This document shows, in pieces, positions 46,035-58,025 of a DNA stretch of 64,000 nucleotides. The position numbers and the translations under genes were made by a program. Every line of letters starts with the position of its first letter. Positions within the stretch are counted from its first letter, which is position 1. The notes beneath the pieces were generated by a model. The model was not told where the DNA came from. It saw nothing but the letters and a program-made list of their open reading frames with translations, and made no database searches. Source of the stretch: Batkoa obscura (lineage: Eukaryota > Entomophthoromycota > Entomophthoromycetes > Entomophthorales > Batkoaceae); the NCBI GenBank assembly GCA_030770535.1, contig JASVEC010000001.1:1922001-1986000 (forward strand), in the 5' to 3' direction.

Positions 46035-46146
46035 AGCATGGAGGTATTTTTTTTTTTTGCTTCATTACTTTTTCTATCTTTTAAGCGCTATTTGAACGGA
46101 AAAATTGTCGATAAACTTCTTAAACACAAAAATACATCATCCCTAA
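46035..46146 (+). repeat. Miniature TIR element, copy 9
   Basis: GCATGGAGGTATTTTTTTTT start, core TTAAGCGCTATTTGAACGG, end AATACATCATCCCTA. The termini are slightly expanded and degenerate. Confidence 0.85.
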
Positions 46147-46359
46147 ATATTGGAAAAAAATCAGAAAATTAAATTAAAGCAATATATTTTATTTAAAGAT
46201 ATACAACATAAACATGAAAATTAATAACTGAATTTCTTTTTTCGAATTTTTTTATAAACTCAAGCTAAAGTTTTAACTTTGTTAATTCAATATTAAACTT
46301 AAAATGTAATATCAACACTAATTTTCAGCAAACTACCCTTGGTGATGCAAATGATCAAA

Positions 46360-47010
46360 TTATTGAGTTTTAATCGTTTAGAAAACCTTACAAGGAAACC
46401 TTTTGAAATCTATAACAGTTGAAACTCGATAATCCCAATCCTATCTCTTTTAGGATTGATAAATTGTAGAAAAGTTAATGCGTTTAAAGTTAGAAGATCT
46501 TCAAGAAACTATAGTATTGTGTTTCATGTGAGTAGTATGGGCTTAAATAGCCATCTTTGCCATTTCCACTCTTGAAGCTAGTGATAATTTGGTTAAGGAA
46601 GAAACTGTTTTGGATAGTCAAAAAAGGTAATATATTTTAACCAATTAGATAACAGTTGTCACTTTGATGAGAGTTCCATGTCCATAATTGACGAGGCCCC
46701 TTCTCTTACTTTAACCTGCTCCATTTTTATTCGTGAAGAAGAACCATATTCCGCTTGAGAATTATATAGACAATTTAAACTTGAATTAGAACAAATGAAA
46801 GTAAGAGTCAAACAGACCAAAAAAGGTTTTGGAGAAGAACTTTCAATAATGAAGATAGGCACCAGTGAAGTTGGATGCTATTTTATTCAGAATAACCTTA
46901 AGTTTAAAGTTATTGATGTTGATGAAGCAATTGAACTTATTAAGGAATGTAAAGATAAGAGAGAAATTATTAATAGTATGGAATTATTTTTATCAGCTAA
47001 TTATTTTTAA
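46360..47010 (+). pseudogene. Decayed gene copy, unknown family, paired with 41829-42480
   Basis: TTTAGAAAACCTT and CTCTTGAAGCTAGTGAT match the partner copy. The longest surviving frame (from about 46795) reads MKVRVKQTKKGFGEELSIMK and DVDEAIELIKECKDKREIIN, ending SANYF. The upstream half carries stops in all frames. No domain recognised. The 3' ORF of about 70 codons could still be expressed but looks like a remnant. Confidence 0.55.
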
Positions 47011-47413
47011 TATTTTGATACTGAAGGTGATAATTTTATTAATACAATTAATCATTTTATTAATATGGTTTTATTTAAGCTTATTAACTAGTGTATTTTA
47101 AGCTTATCTCATGTGGTGTTTTTATGTATTAAATAAATTATTATCTTAGCATTTTGAATTACAATTTCAGATGTTTTTTTTCAAATATTATCACTTTGTT
47201 ATTAATAATAAGGCTGTTATAATTAACATTAAATACAAGTCCTACTTTTCATACTCCCATAGGCTTATTGCTATTAAATATTTTACTTTGCATTTTTAAG
47301 TGAATACCAAATCAACATTAAATAGCCTTAATTAGCTCAAGTTATAAGATGCTATAAATTTTAATATCAACTAGTTCCAAACCTTGCTTTGCCTACTTAA
47401 CCCAAATATAGTA

Positions 47414-47517
47414 TACGGGGATGTTTTTTTTGGTTTCATCACTTTTTCCATTTTTTAGGCGCTATTTGAGTGGAAAGACTATTAGTAAACTTCTTAAACA
47501 AAAAATACATCCCCATA
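47414..47517 (+). repeat. Miniature TIR element, copy 10, at the end of the inverted arm
   Basis: TACGGGGATGTTTTTTTTGG start, core TAGGCGCTATTTGAGTGG, end AATACATCCCCATA. It sits where the left inverted arm ends; the right arm (60246) lacks it. Confidence 0.92.
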
Positions 47518-49712
47518 TTATAAGATCGATTTAGCTACTCGTACAAAATCTAATCAACTTAGATTATTTAATAACATCAGCTATTTTTTCTCATATTATA
47601 AAAGTTTAATAATGACTTTTAATTCTTATTTAATTCTTAACAAATTAATTTTTTTGATGATGAAAAAAATCATCAGCAATTTGTCTCCATTGTTCAAAAG
47701 GCGAAAGTATAGTTGCAAACCCTGGATAAGGTTTGTGGTAGCTAGCTCTAGTCCAAGTAAATTCTAAAGGTCTATTACCATATTTTTCACCATCTTGTCT
47801 CGAGAAATTTCTTGTAGAATAAGCTTCACGAATTGTTAATGAAAGTGAAGCTTCAACTGGGAATTGCTTTGGTGCATCTGGATGATTTCTTAATCCAAGT
47901 TCTGCTAAATCATCTAATAAATATTCAAAGTTATAAACAGTTCCTCCTTGAATAGAGCAACTGGTGGCTACTTCCCCTCGAACTCCTCCCATAGCATACG
48001 TAGTGACTCCATGCATTTCTTGAAGTCCATTGACTAATAAAGAACAAGTTGAATAACAAATAGAATTGGTAACGACAGCCAACTTATTTAATGGAAATGG
48101 AGGTAAAAGACTATCTGATTCATGATTATATTCCTTATTCATCATTAAATGTAATGGGTTTGATCCACATTGATCGTCAAATAGAGAAGTATAATGTGCT
48201 GAGGCACCTCCTCTAAAATATCGATTATTACCGATAAAATCATCACTATTACCAAACGGACGTCCATTTGGTTTAAGCCAATAATTAAAATTAAAAAACC
48301 CTCCATCTCTATTATCTCTATCTGCCATCATTAACATTAATTTAGATGCACGCATATCTGTATCAAAATATCTTTTATCAGAGTGTGGAAATAAATAATC
48401 TAATATATAATATCCCCAACATATTACGCCTCCTCCATTATTACTAACATCTAAGATTAGTTTTTCAGCTCCTTTACGTTTAAGTGCACGGAAACCATCA
48501 CTCGCTTCTTTTAAGAATGCCTGTTCACTACTTGCTACAAAACTAGTAATTGTCATTACACCTGTATTATTATTCACCATCCAAGTTTGTATTACCTCAC
48601 CTGAAGTTAATGGCTTCTTTAATGGATCTTCGCCTAAAGTTTTAATAGCAGAAGTCAGAGGATGATCTAATCTTTCATAAACTACTTTAGGTACTTGCAT
48701 TACTTTAAATTGAGGTAATTTAGGATCAAATCCAGGTTGAGGTGATTTAATTCGGAATTCTTTATAAGCACAATATTTTTTATAGAATTCTTTACTATCT
48801 TTAAAATCCATAGGACTAGAAGCTAAATAAGGTACTGTAATTGTTTCACTGCCTCCTTCTTTAAGTTTGATAGTATAAGTTATTGCTGATTTATTAGGTA
48901 TAGAAACAGTTGCAGTAAATCCACCATTAGTAATACCCCATTTACCACCCCTTTGCATTACTCTAGCTAAAGCTAAATTAATTCTTGAATTAATATCTTT
49001 AGATGCACCAACCATAGTATTAGCATAACGAATAAAATAATCTAATGGAGGAATACCATCAATTAATATAATCTCACTACCAGCATACTTTTTAATATCA
49101 AAGCCCATTTTATTCCAAGTTTCTTCTAAGCCATAACCCAATGTAAATTCAGGTAATATTAAAAACTTTTGACCACCAAAATCTTCACTTACAGTAACAA
49201 TTGGAAAGGGTTGACGAAATATAAATGAAGAAAAACAACCAGAAGAATAACCTGTATGTCCATCATTTAATTGATGAAATAAATTAACTAAATCATTTTG
49301 AAAGTTCATTTCATATTGATAGTTTTTATAGCCAATTTTACGGATTTCTTCAATTAAATCTAATTTCAAGGGTATTTTAGGTTCTGGTGAGGATTTAGCT
49401 ATATCTAAAAATGCATAGAATGGAAGGGCTTTCTTTAAAGTATCTAGAGTGTTCTGACGTACTGTTTCATTAAAGGAGAACTCCTTATAACATCTAATAG
49501 CTTCATCATAAGTCACTATCTGTTTATCAGCAATTAGATAACAACCATCATGAGGATCTGTAGACGAAAGAAAACGTTGACGAGAACTATTTACATTTAA
49601 AAATAAGTAAAATAGAATTCCTAAACTTAAAGTTAGTTGCATTTTGTATTTTAAAAAATAAAATGAAAACTTGTACATTTTTTTACCTTTATCACGTCAC
49701 TAAATTCATGTG
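47518..49712 (-). repeat. Left arm of a ~2.2 kb near-identical inverted repeat
   Basis: Matches 58026-60246 inverted. It includes the whole S41-like gene, about 130 bp of 3' flank and about 35 bp of 5' flank. Differences seen are only in the flanks: one base (TTTATAATATG vs TTTGTAATATG), an 11 bp unit present twice here and four times in the other arm, and T/C changes upstream of the ATG. Confidence 0.92.
47645..49678 (-). CDS. Secreted S41-like (CPAF-type) serine protease family protein, copy A
   Basis: 677 residues, intronless, protein-identical to copy B at 58060-60093. A hydrophobic leader lies at about residues 1-32 (MQLTLSLGILFYLFLNVNS follows a short MYKFSFYFLKYK); translation may start at either ATG. 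Key segments: HQLNDGHTGYSSGCF, EIILIDGIPPLDYF (PDZ-like), KLILDVSNNGGGVICWGYY and a nucleophile-region NSICYSTCSLLVNGLQE with YAMGGVRGE. This is the layout of fungal/chlamydial CPAF-type S41 peptidases; the Ser in CYSTCS is the likely nucleophile. Substrate unknown. An extracellular location is inferred. Confidence 0.85.
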   Translation of the reverse strand: MYKFSFYFLKYKMQLTLSLGILFYLFLNVNSSRQRFLSSTDPHDGCYLIADKQIVTYDEAIRCYKEFSFNETVRQNTLDTLKKALPFYAFLDIAKSSPEPKIPLKLDLIEEIRKIGYKNYQYEMNFQNDLVNLFHQLNDGHTGYSSGCFSSFIFRQPFPIVTVSEDFGGQKFLILPEFTLGYGLEETWNKMGFDIKKYAGSEIILIDGIPPLDYFIRYANTMVGASKDINSRINLALARVMQRGGKWGITNGGFTATVSIPNKSAITYTIKLKEGGSETITVPYLASSPMDFKDSKEFYKKYCAYKEFRIKSPQPGFDPKLPQFKVMQVPKVVYERLDHPLTSAIKTLGEDPLKKPLTSGEVIQTWMVNNNTGVMTITSFVASSEQAFLKEASDGFRALKRKGAEKLILDVSNNGGGVICWGYYILDYLFPHSDKRYFDTDMRASKLMLMMADRDNRDGGFFNFNYWLKPNGRPFGNSDDFIGNNRYFRGGASAHYTSLFDDQCGSNPLHLMMNKEYNHESDSLLPPFPLNKLAVVTNSICYSTCSLLVNGLQEMHGVTTYAMGGVRGEVATSCSIQGGTVYNFEYLLDDLAELGLRNHPDAPKQFPVEASLSLTIREAYSTRNFSRQDGEKYGNRPLEFTWTRASYHKPYPGFATILSPFEQWRQIADDFFHHQKN

Positions 49713-51426
49713 ATTTAGGGTTAGCCAATAATAGCTACCCCATTTTAAAACAATGAAAAGTGACTGCTGGAATAATAACTTAATGGTTAAAGTCAAAGTC
49801 CTGATTCAAATTGAATGATTTCAATTGGTATTATTTAGCTTTCCCACTTCATATTCTTGACAAAGAGCTCAATTCTGAGAGAATATTGTGCTTCTGATTG
49901 AAAATTATAACTACGTAAAACTTATCTACATCAAAGTTGATTATTTAGCTCCTCCTTCTACCCTTTCTCATCCTCTAGTCTACATATTTAAACAGATTAA
50001 ATCTTAAATTTTTTTACCTCCAAAAAAAACATTTGGGAGCTTTTACTCCAAGATCTAAAAAATTGTTTAATTTTCAAGTGATTAAAGCTAGGTCAAATAG
50101 TAATCGATTTGATCCTAATTTTTTATATTATACTTATCGATACCCCAAATATACGTAGAAATTGATTTTTGGTATAATTGCTATCGTCATCTTTGCAACA
50201 ATACCTCATATATCTTGTTAATGTAAAAGAAATTTAACCAGTCAATTTGGGCTAGCTTAAATTAAACAAGTTAATGTTTCGTTCATGGTGATGTTTACAT
50301 AAATAAATCGCATCTCTTCAAAAAAAAGGATACCATTTTTATATCATATATAGATGTATAGTAAGTGTAAAATTTAATACATTATTCAAGATAGTTTTTT
50401 AAAAAGATACTTGATTTCTCCGCTTAAAAATCAATTTTAAGTTTTACTATTCATGCAATTCAAAAAAATATTATTAAAATTGCTATTTTTAGTAATAAAT
50501 TTTATTGTATTTTATAAAAATTATTACATATTAAATTTAGTGAAGTTTTATACATATAAAAAATACATGAAATCATTTTTTAAGGATTAATCTACCATAG
50601 TGTTTTATCGAAAATAATATAAATAAGAATTGATGGACTTATTAAATGTGACACAATCACCCCAAATGGATAGTCTTAAAAAGTATTTGTTAATAAGAAT
50701 CCTCAACTTAGTTATACTAGTTGAATTGCTTATAACAACAATAATATTATTACCACAGTATAAAGAATAATGAATGATTAATAGAACAATAATACTTATA
50801 ACAATAACTCATATCATTATTATAATAAAGAGTAAAAACACGTTTGTACTAAAAGATTAAGTTGGTAATATTGTGATGCTTTAGAAACCACAATGCATAT
50901 TGTTAAATCTAACAACTATATCAAAGATAGTCTTATAAATTTTGACTCACTTTAAGGCTCTATAACACACTATTCATTAATAATGAGTACTTTGTAAATA
51001 TAAAGGTAGGGCTTATAGTTTGGTACACATAAATTTTAAAAAAGGTAGAGGATAAAAAAATAGTTCTGATTTAAATATCAATGTATAAATAATGTAACAA
51101 TAAGCTATCATTTATTTATTTATAGGCCATTATGTTTAAAGTTACAGGGTTATTAGATAATGCAGTTACTTTATAAATACTTTTACAGTTTAAACATATT
51201 CGCCTTTTGAAAAAATTAAAAAAGGACCAAACATTATGTTTATTATATAGCAACTATTAATTAACAAACCATTTAAAGCTTATTTAACACACTAGATGAT
51301 AAGTGTTTATAAGATTATTAAAAGGTTTATTATAAACTAGGAATTAGTAGTTGTTTATGTATTATATATAAATTAATCATAAGCTATATTCTTGTTCGAT
51401 GTAATATCAATTAACAATATTGTCTA
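49713..51426. other. Gene-poor region
   Basis: About 1.7 kb upstream of S41 copy A. A short stretch, 49945-50045 (TTTAGCTCC...CCTCTAGTCTACATATTTAA...TTACCTCC), recurs inverted at 57394-57484 with good identity. It is more diverged at 31950-32050, marking a dispersed repeat or an older extension of the inverted duplication. Otherwise nothing recognised. Confidence 0.5.
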
Positions 51427-51529
51427 TATGGGGCTGTTTTTTTGTGTTTAAGAATTTTACTAACAGTTTTTCCGCTCAAATAGCGTTTAAAGATGGAAAA
51501 AGTGGTGAAGTCGAAAAAACACCCCCATA
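51427..51529 (-). repeat. Miniature TIR element, copy 11
   Basis: TATGGGGCTGTTTTTTTGTG start, core GCTCAAATAGCGTTTAAAG, end CACCCCCATA. Confidence 0.92.
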
Positions 51530-52150
51530 TCTTATTATTTGAAATAAATAATATTTTATGCAATCAAAGTTTATCGATTAGTTTTCGATAAATTATAAAC
51601 TGCATGAGCAATAATAATTAAATTCTTACAAATGAATAAGTTTAAAAGCTCGGTTAAAATCGAGGATAAAGTTTTCTATTTCACTTTTTTTTGTCCATTT
51701 TCTATGTAGCGTAAGTTTTAAAAAAGATTAAATAAACACCGGATAAAAAACGCTCAAACATAAGTTATTTTAAAATCAAGCAAAGAAACAAATACTTTCA
51801 TATCGCTTAGTGCTTAATTCATAATATTTACTGAAGATCTAAATTAGACAAAAAGAACTAAACTTTTAAACTGTCTCAAATATAAGATACACTTTAAATT
51901 TCAATATTGAATTATCGCTTTAAAATTGGATAAAAATGACTAAAAATAATTAGAACTTATCAAATTCTTGATGATCTCATCATTAATTTTTTTAATAATT
52001 AAAATCTTATAAAACAAAACGGATCATCACAATAATTAATTTGGTAGTAAAAATTTAATTATTGCATGACTAAGATCAACATGTATAATTTATAAATACT
52101 ATTAATTCTCACTCTATATCTTGATAAAGCTTTTAAATTCTTTATTATAA
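51530..52150. other. AT-rich region
   Basis: About 620 bp; nothing recognised. Confidence 0.5.
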
Positions 52151-52372
52151 ATGTTGATTCAAGCTAAAAACGAAAACTCTATGGTTAGGTTACCCTTGAA
52201 ACTCAAATTACGCAATAAGTTTTTATTAGTTTGGGAATCCATTTGTTATATTGGTAAAATGACCACAGAACCGACTTTAAGTAAACATATTGTTGAACAC
52301 TCAGATAACATTGAAAAAAAAGGGTTATTAAGTTTAGATAATGAAAGTATGACTCAATTGATTGATGCTTAA
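52151..52372 (+). CDS. Small hypothetical ORF
   Basis: 73 codons, MLIQAKNENSMVRLPLKLKL ... SMTQLIDA. Codon composition is less biased than chance ORFs nearby and it ends in an acidic tail, but there is no recognised domain, signal peptide or paralogue. It may be a real small gene or part of an unrecognised spliced gene. Confidence 0.3.
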   Translation: MLIQAKNENSMVRLPLKLKLRNKFLLVWESICYIGKMTTEPTLSKHIVEHSDNIEKKGLLSLDNESMTQLIDA

Positions 52373-52792
52373 TATAAGTGGAGGATATTTGTATTATTTT
52401 CCTTTTTTACTGTTGTTTTAAACCTACTACATTTGAATTTCGTTTTTACATCTTTGTTAAATGTTTGTTGAAATACAAGTATGAAATCGGTTTTATTTTT
52501 AATAAATAGATATACTTTTATGGTATGTATTGTGTTTCTTTTGTATTTATTGATATGTTAACAAGTTAGATACAACGATACAATATCAGTAATACATGAA
52601 CAACAAAATCTTATCAAAGTAGCTTGAACTTTTAAAGTAGCTTGAACTTTATAACAAAAGAATATATTTTTATTCATACGCTCACTATTTTAACTAAAGT
52701 CCTGTTCCATTAACTTTGACTATATTTTAATTAAGTATATCAAATCTATTTTTAGCTCACTAAAAAATAGTTGAATTTCAACTCACACAAAT

Positions 52793-52812
52793 CAAATCAA
52801 ATCAAATCAAAT
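52793..52812. repeat. (AAATC)n microsatellite
   Basis: Four tandem AAATC units about 55 bp upstream of the enoyl-CoA hydratase start. Confidence 0.8.
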
Positions 52813-52866
52813 TCACTACGTCAAAATCAGTTTCGAGAAATTTAAGAAAAACATTTTTATTTTAAA

Positions 52867-54357
<1,491 letters not shown>

Positions 54358-54560
54358 AACATAATAAAAATGGATTGAACTATTTATTATATTTCAATTT
54401 TTAAGGTCGATTCAATACAATGAGTATTTTTAATCTTTTTCTATATTAAAACTTCAATGTAAAATCAATATCAAATCTTAACTAAATAAAAAACAATAAA
54501 AATAATTATATAATATAAATTTCATTTATTGTTAAAAAATTAAGACTACAAAATTCCTTC

Positions 54561-55777
54561 TTATTCAGGTTTCGATGAAGACTGCGTAGTATCATTAACC
54601 TCATCCTCTTTTGGTTTCTCCTTAATATCCTTGACCTCCTCTTCAACATCTAATTTAATATCTTTTTCTTTTAAATCTTCCGGAATTGGGGTATAATCAT
54701 TATTGGGTAATATATTAGCATGATAAGTATTTGATTCAGAAGTAGTAGTAGATGTGCTTGGTTGAGTATTATGATTGACTGGAATATTCAATGCTTTTAA
54801 AGCTTCATCTCTTACACCTTCAACAGAACGTACAGCAGTTTGTACAAACCCGCTTACTTTTTTACCTTGTTCAGTTTCAAGTGCTTGATGACTTAAAGAA
54901 GAGACTGTAGCAGCAGCTGTGTTTATAGTAGAAGTAACACCTAATTTTTTATCTAATTCAGTAGCTCTTTCACTTACATGGTATTTTTCATCAAGTTTTT
55001 TAGTTTCCTCCTTTGCACGTTCAATATAACTTTTAACTTGAGTCGAAACCCCATATTGAGTATCAATTTCTTTACCAGTTTGAATTACTTTTTGTGAAAG
55101 TTGAATACCGGTATTTATAATACTATTGAAAAAAGAATTGCCCTAAATGAAATCATATAAATACATTATTAAATAAAATAACATAAAATAATTACCCCTT
55201 GAGCAGTTTGTTCTGAGGAAGCGGTGGTTGAATTGGCATTTTGAGCTCTTTGAGTTTCACTCACTTTTGGTACTGGAAAATCTTCTTTATAATAAGGTTC
55301 AACAAGTATATTACGTTCTCCAATGGAAGCATTGGTAAGCATAAGGGCAGTTTTTGCAGCAGATTCTATAATAATTAATTTAATTAAATTCTGATTTTAA
55401 CACACTTTTCTAGTAGTTTACCTTTTTCAAATAAAATTAAAGCTTTATTACTTTCGTTATCTTCAGCACTAAAAGAGATTAATATTTGCTGTTAAATGAT
55501 TAAAAAAGAAACTTACGGTATAATTAAAAATTGTTCAATTTTACCACAGAATAAGAAAAAATCTTTGACTATAAGAAATATAAATATTCAATTAAAATGA
55601 TTCATAAATTAATAAAACTTACCAACTTTTTCATCAGTAACAGGGGAGATGTTACTTACAAGGATTAATTTAGCAGTTGGTGCTTCTGGCAACTTATATA
55701 TAATTATTAACACTCATTATTTCAGCTATACATAAAACTATTCTTACTTTAAAATCGGGCCATTCGTTATTGCTCAT
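54561..55777 (-). CDS. RRM protein of the fungal Vip1 family
   Basis: Starts MSNNEWPDFK and ends TQSSSKPE. Four to five introns interrupt the N-terminal RRM: APTAKLILVSNISPVTDEKV (RNP2-like), FFLFCGKIEQFLIIP, and SKALILFEK-type RNP1 (ESNKALILFEKESAAKTAL). The C-terminal half is helical/charged (SYIERAKEETKKLDEKYHVS) with a Ser/Thr/Glu-rich tail. The arrangement of one RRM at the N-terminus and a long helical tail is that of fungal Vip1-like proteins. Their function is poorly defined. Confidence 0.82.
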
Positions 55778-56407
55778 GTTGAATTTTATTTTTTTGAATA
55801 TTTATAAATAAAGAACTTCCCAATCTCTAATTTCCAATTTATATACCAAATAGTGATGTAATTTTAAAAGGTTTGGTTTATTTTTCGTAAGCTAGAATGA
55901 TTTGGTTTGCTAAGAAAACTGAAATTTAGCAAAAGAAATTTTAAGGTTTGGTTTAAGTGCCACTTTAATATTATGCTTTGCTCACTTTAGATTGGCAAAA
56001 ATTGGCAAGCAAGCCAAGTTTTTTAGAAAGGCTTTTAAAATTAGTGATGATAGGTGATATTAAAAATTATTCAAGATATTAATATATAGGAATTATTTTA
56101 TTTTATTTAAATATAAAGCATATACATAATTTAATATAAAACTGTATAATTTATGTATAATTTATGGCTATTTAGTCTAATCTTTAGATTTGGAATAGAA
56201 TCTTTGATTTAATATTCATTATTTGCCAAGAAGTTTGGAAAAATGATAGTACTATTTTTTATATTGAAATGCTTAGAATTAAATGACAATTGAATTGTCA
56301 ATGTATTATTCTTATTAATTTAAATTATTGATAATACTGTTTATTATTTTATTAATATTAATATTTTATAGATTTGAATTTTATAAAGCATTTTATCAAT
56401 TTTAACA
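55778..56407. other. Intergenic region upstream of the Vip1-like gene
   Basis: About 630 bp, AT-rich, likely the Vip1-like promoter on the left side. No gene recognised. Confidence 0.5.
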
Positions 56408-56512
56408 TATGAGGTGCTTTTTTTGGCTTCATTATTTTTTCCATTTTTTAAGCGCTATTTGAGCGGAAAGATTGTTAGTAAAATTCTTAAACACAAAAAT
56501 ATATCCCCATAT
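56408..56512 (+). repeat. Miniature TIR element, copy 12
   Basis: TATGAGGTGCTTTTTTTGGC start, core TTAAGCGCTATTTGAGCGG, end ATATATCCCCATA. First of three direct copies within 0.7 kb. Confidence 0.92.
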
Positions 56513-56721
56513 AATATAATCTACTAATATTCAATTGAATCTTTTAAATTAATATCGGTTTTAACTTAATCAATAGTATTTTATAAATAAACAATGATTT
56601 ATAATAAAGTATTTTAAAAATATTTTCTACATTTGGTCTGTACAAGCATTTATAAATAATGACAATAATTAAGAATAATATCATTTTAAATATAACAATT
56701 AATAAAGAAATACTTGATAGT

Positions 56722-56823
56722 ATTTGGGGATGTTTTTTTTGGTTTCATTACTTTTTCCATTTTTTAAGCACTATTTGAGCGAAAAGATTATTAGTAAAGT
56801 TCTTACAAAAATACATCCCTATT
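56722..56823 (+). repeat. Miniature TIR element, copy 13
   Basis: TTTGGGGATGTTTTTTTTGG start, core TTAAGCACTATTTGAGCG, end AATACATCCCTA. Confidence 0.9.
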
Positions 56824-56996
56824 TGTTAGTATTTCATAAATATATTTTACTCAAACTAATTTTTTTTTATCAAATCCATATTTTAACACTTTTATACATA
56901 TTAATAACCTTATCTTTATATTTATGAAGGACTCAGTATTAATAAATGCCATATTATTAGGACCTTAACATAAATCAACGTTTATAAATTCATCTT

Positions 56997-57101
56997 TATG
57001 AGGATGTTTTTTTGATTTCATTACTTTTTCCATTTTTTAAGCGCTATTTGAGCGGAAAAATTGTTAGTAAACTTCTTAAACAAAAAAACACACTCCCTTA
57101 T
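56997..57101 (+). repeat. Miniature TIR element, copy 14
   Basis: TATGAGGATGTTTTTTTGAT start, core TTAAGCGCTATTTGAGCGG, end AAACACACTCCCTTA. Confidence 0.9.
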
Positions 57102-57393
57102 TCTAGTTGTTAGATTCAGTAGAGATATACATTGTAGTTTATAAACCACTACTTAATTATTCCAGCTTAATCTATTACTATAAATCCATTTTTACTCTGT
57201 GACATAATAATAATAAGAGTTATTATAATAAGAATTACTATTATATTAGTTATTTATCATACTTTACATTATCATAATATAATTATTACTAATGTAAGGA
57301 ATTCGATTAGTATAAATAGGTTAAAGGATTATTGATAAATAAGTAACTTTTTAAACAATTTGAACAAGTAAACTTTTCAACTGTATTATTGTT

Positions 57394-57484
57394 GGGGGTA
57401 GAAAGTTATTTTAAATTTTAATCTGTTTAAATATGTAGACTAGAGGGTGAGACTGAATAGAGAAGTAAGTTAAATAGCTAATTT
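57394..57484 (-). repeat. Inverted copy of the 49945-50045 block
   Basis: On the minus strand: AGCTATTTAACTTACTTC, then CCTCTAGTCTACATATTTAA and CAGATTAAAATTTAAAATA, parallel to 49945-50020. It lies about 600 bp before S41 copy B, against 260 bp for copy A. Confidence 0.65.
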
Positions 57485-57631
57485 TGTCATGAATAAACTT
57501 TATAACTAAAACTGTTGTTTATAGTAAAGTATAATATCATTTTAAGATTGAGTCATTTATTAACAAAATCAAATGAGAAGGCCAAACGACATTGGAATCA
57601 GCTCATTTGAACCTGAAGATTACACGTTATA

Positions 57632-57734
57632 AGCACATCTTTTTTATGTAAGAGTTTTAATACACCTTTTTCATTTAATAGCGTTTGATAAGTGGATAAA
57701 ATAATGAAACTATGAAATATGTCCTCCTATAGGT
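57632..57734 (-). repeat. Degenerate miniature element
   Basis: AATAGCGTTTGATAAGTGGA core remnant with ATGTCCTCCTATA at one end. Spacing fits a worn family member. Confidence 0.5.
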
Positions 57735-58025
57735 TTATAGAATATTATGAGCCATAAAGTACTATTGAAGTTTATTAAACATAGAATTGGGGATTTTTAA
57801 TTTCGTATTTGCTAAATTTATTTACGTCTACTTTTTCTATTCAGCAAATACAAAATTGAAAATGCCAAGCTCTACACTTAATATAATTTAGTAGTTAGAT
57901 TGATTTTTAATCCAGGTGATAAAAGATTTATACGGATTCCTAAATTAGGAGGCATTAAGAGTATCCATAAAAATAAAGGTTAATAACGACACTCTTAATT
58001 GAAATTAAGAACATCGAGAGCTTAA

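Noticed and set aside
49716-49728. TTTAGGGTTAG as telomere-like repeat
   Set aside because: Only one to two units and not at an end; also seen once near 13908 by chance.
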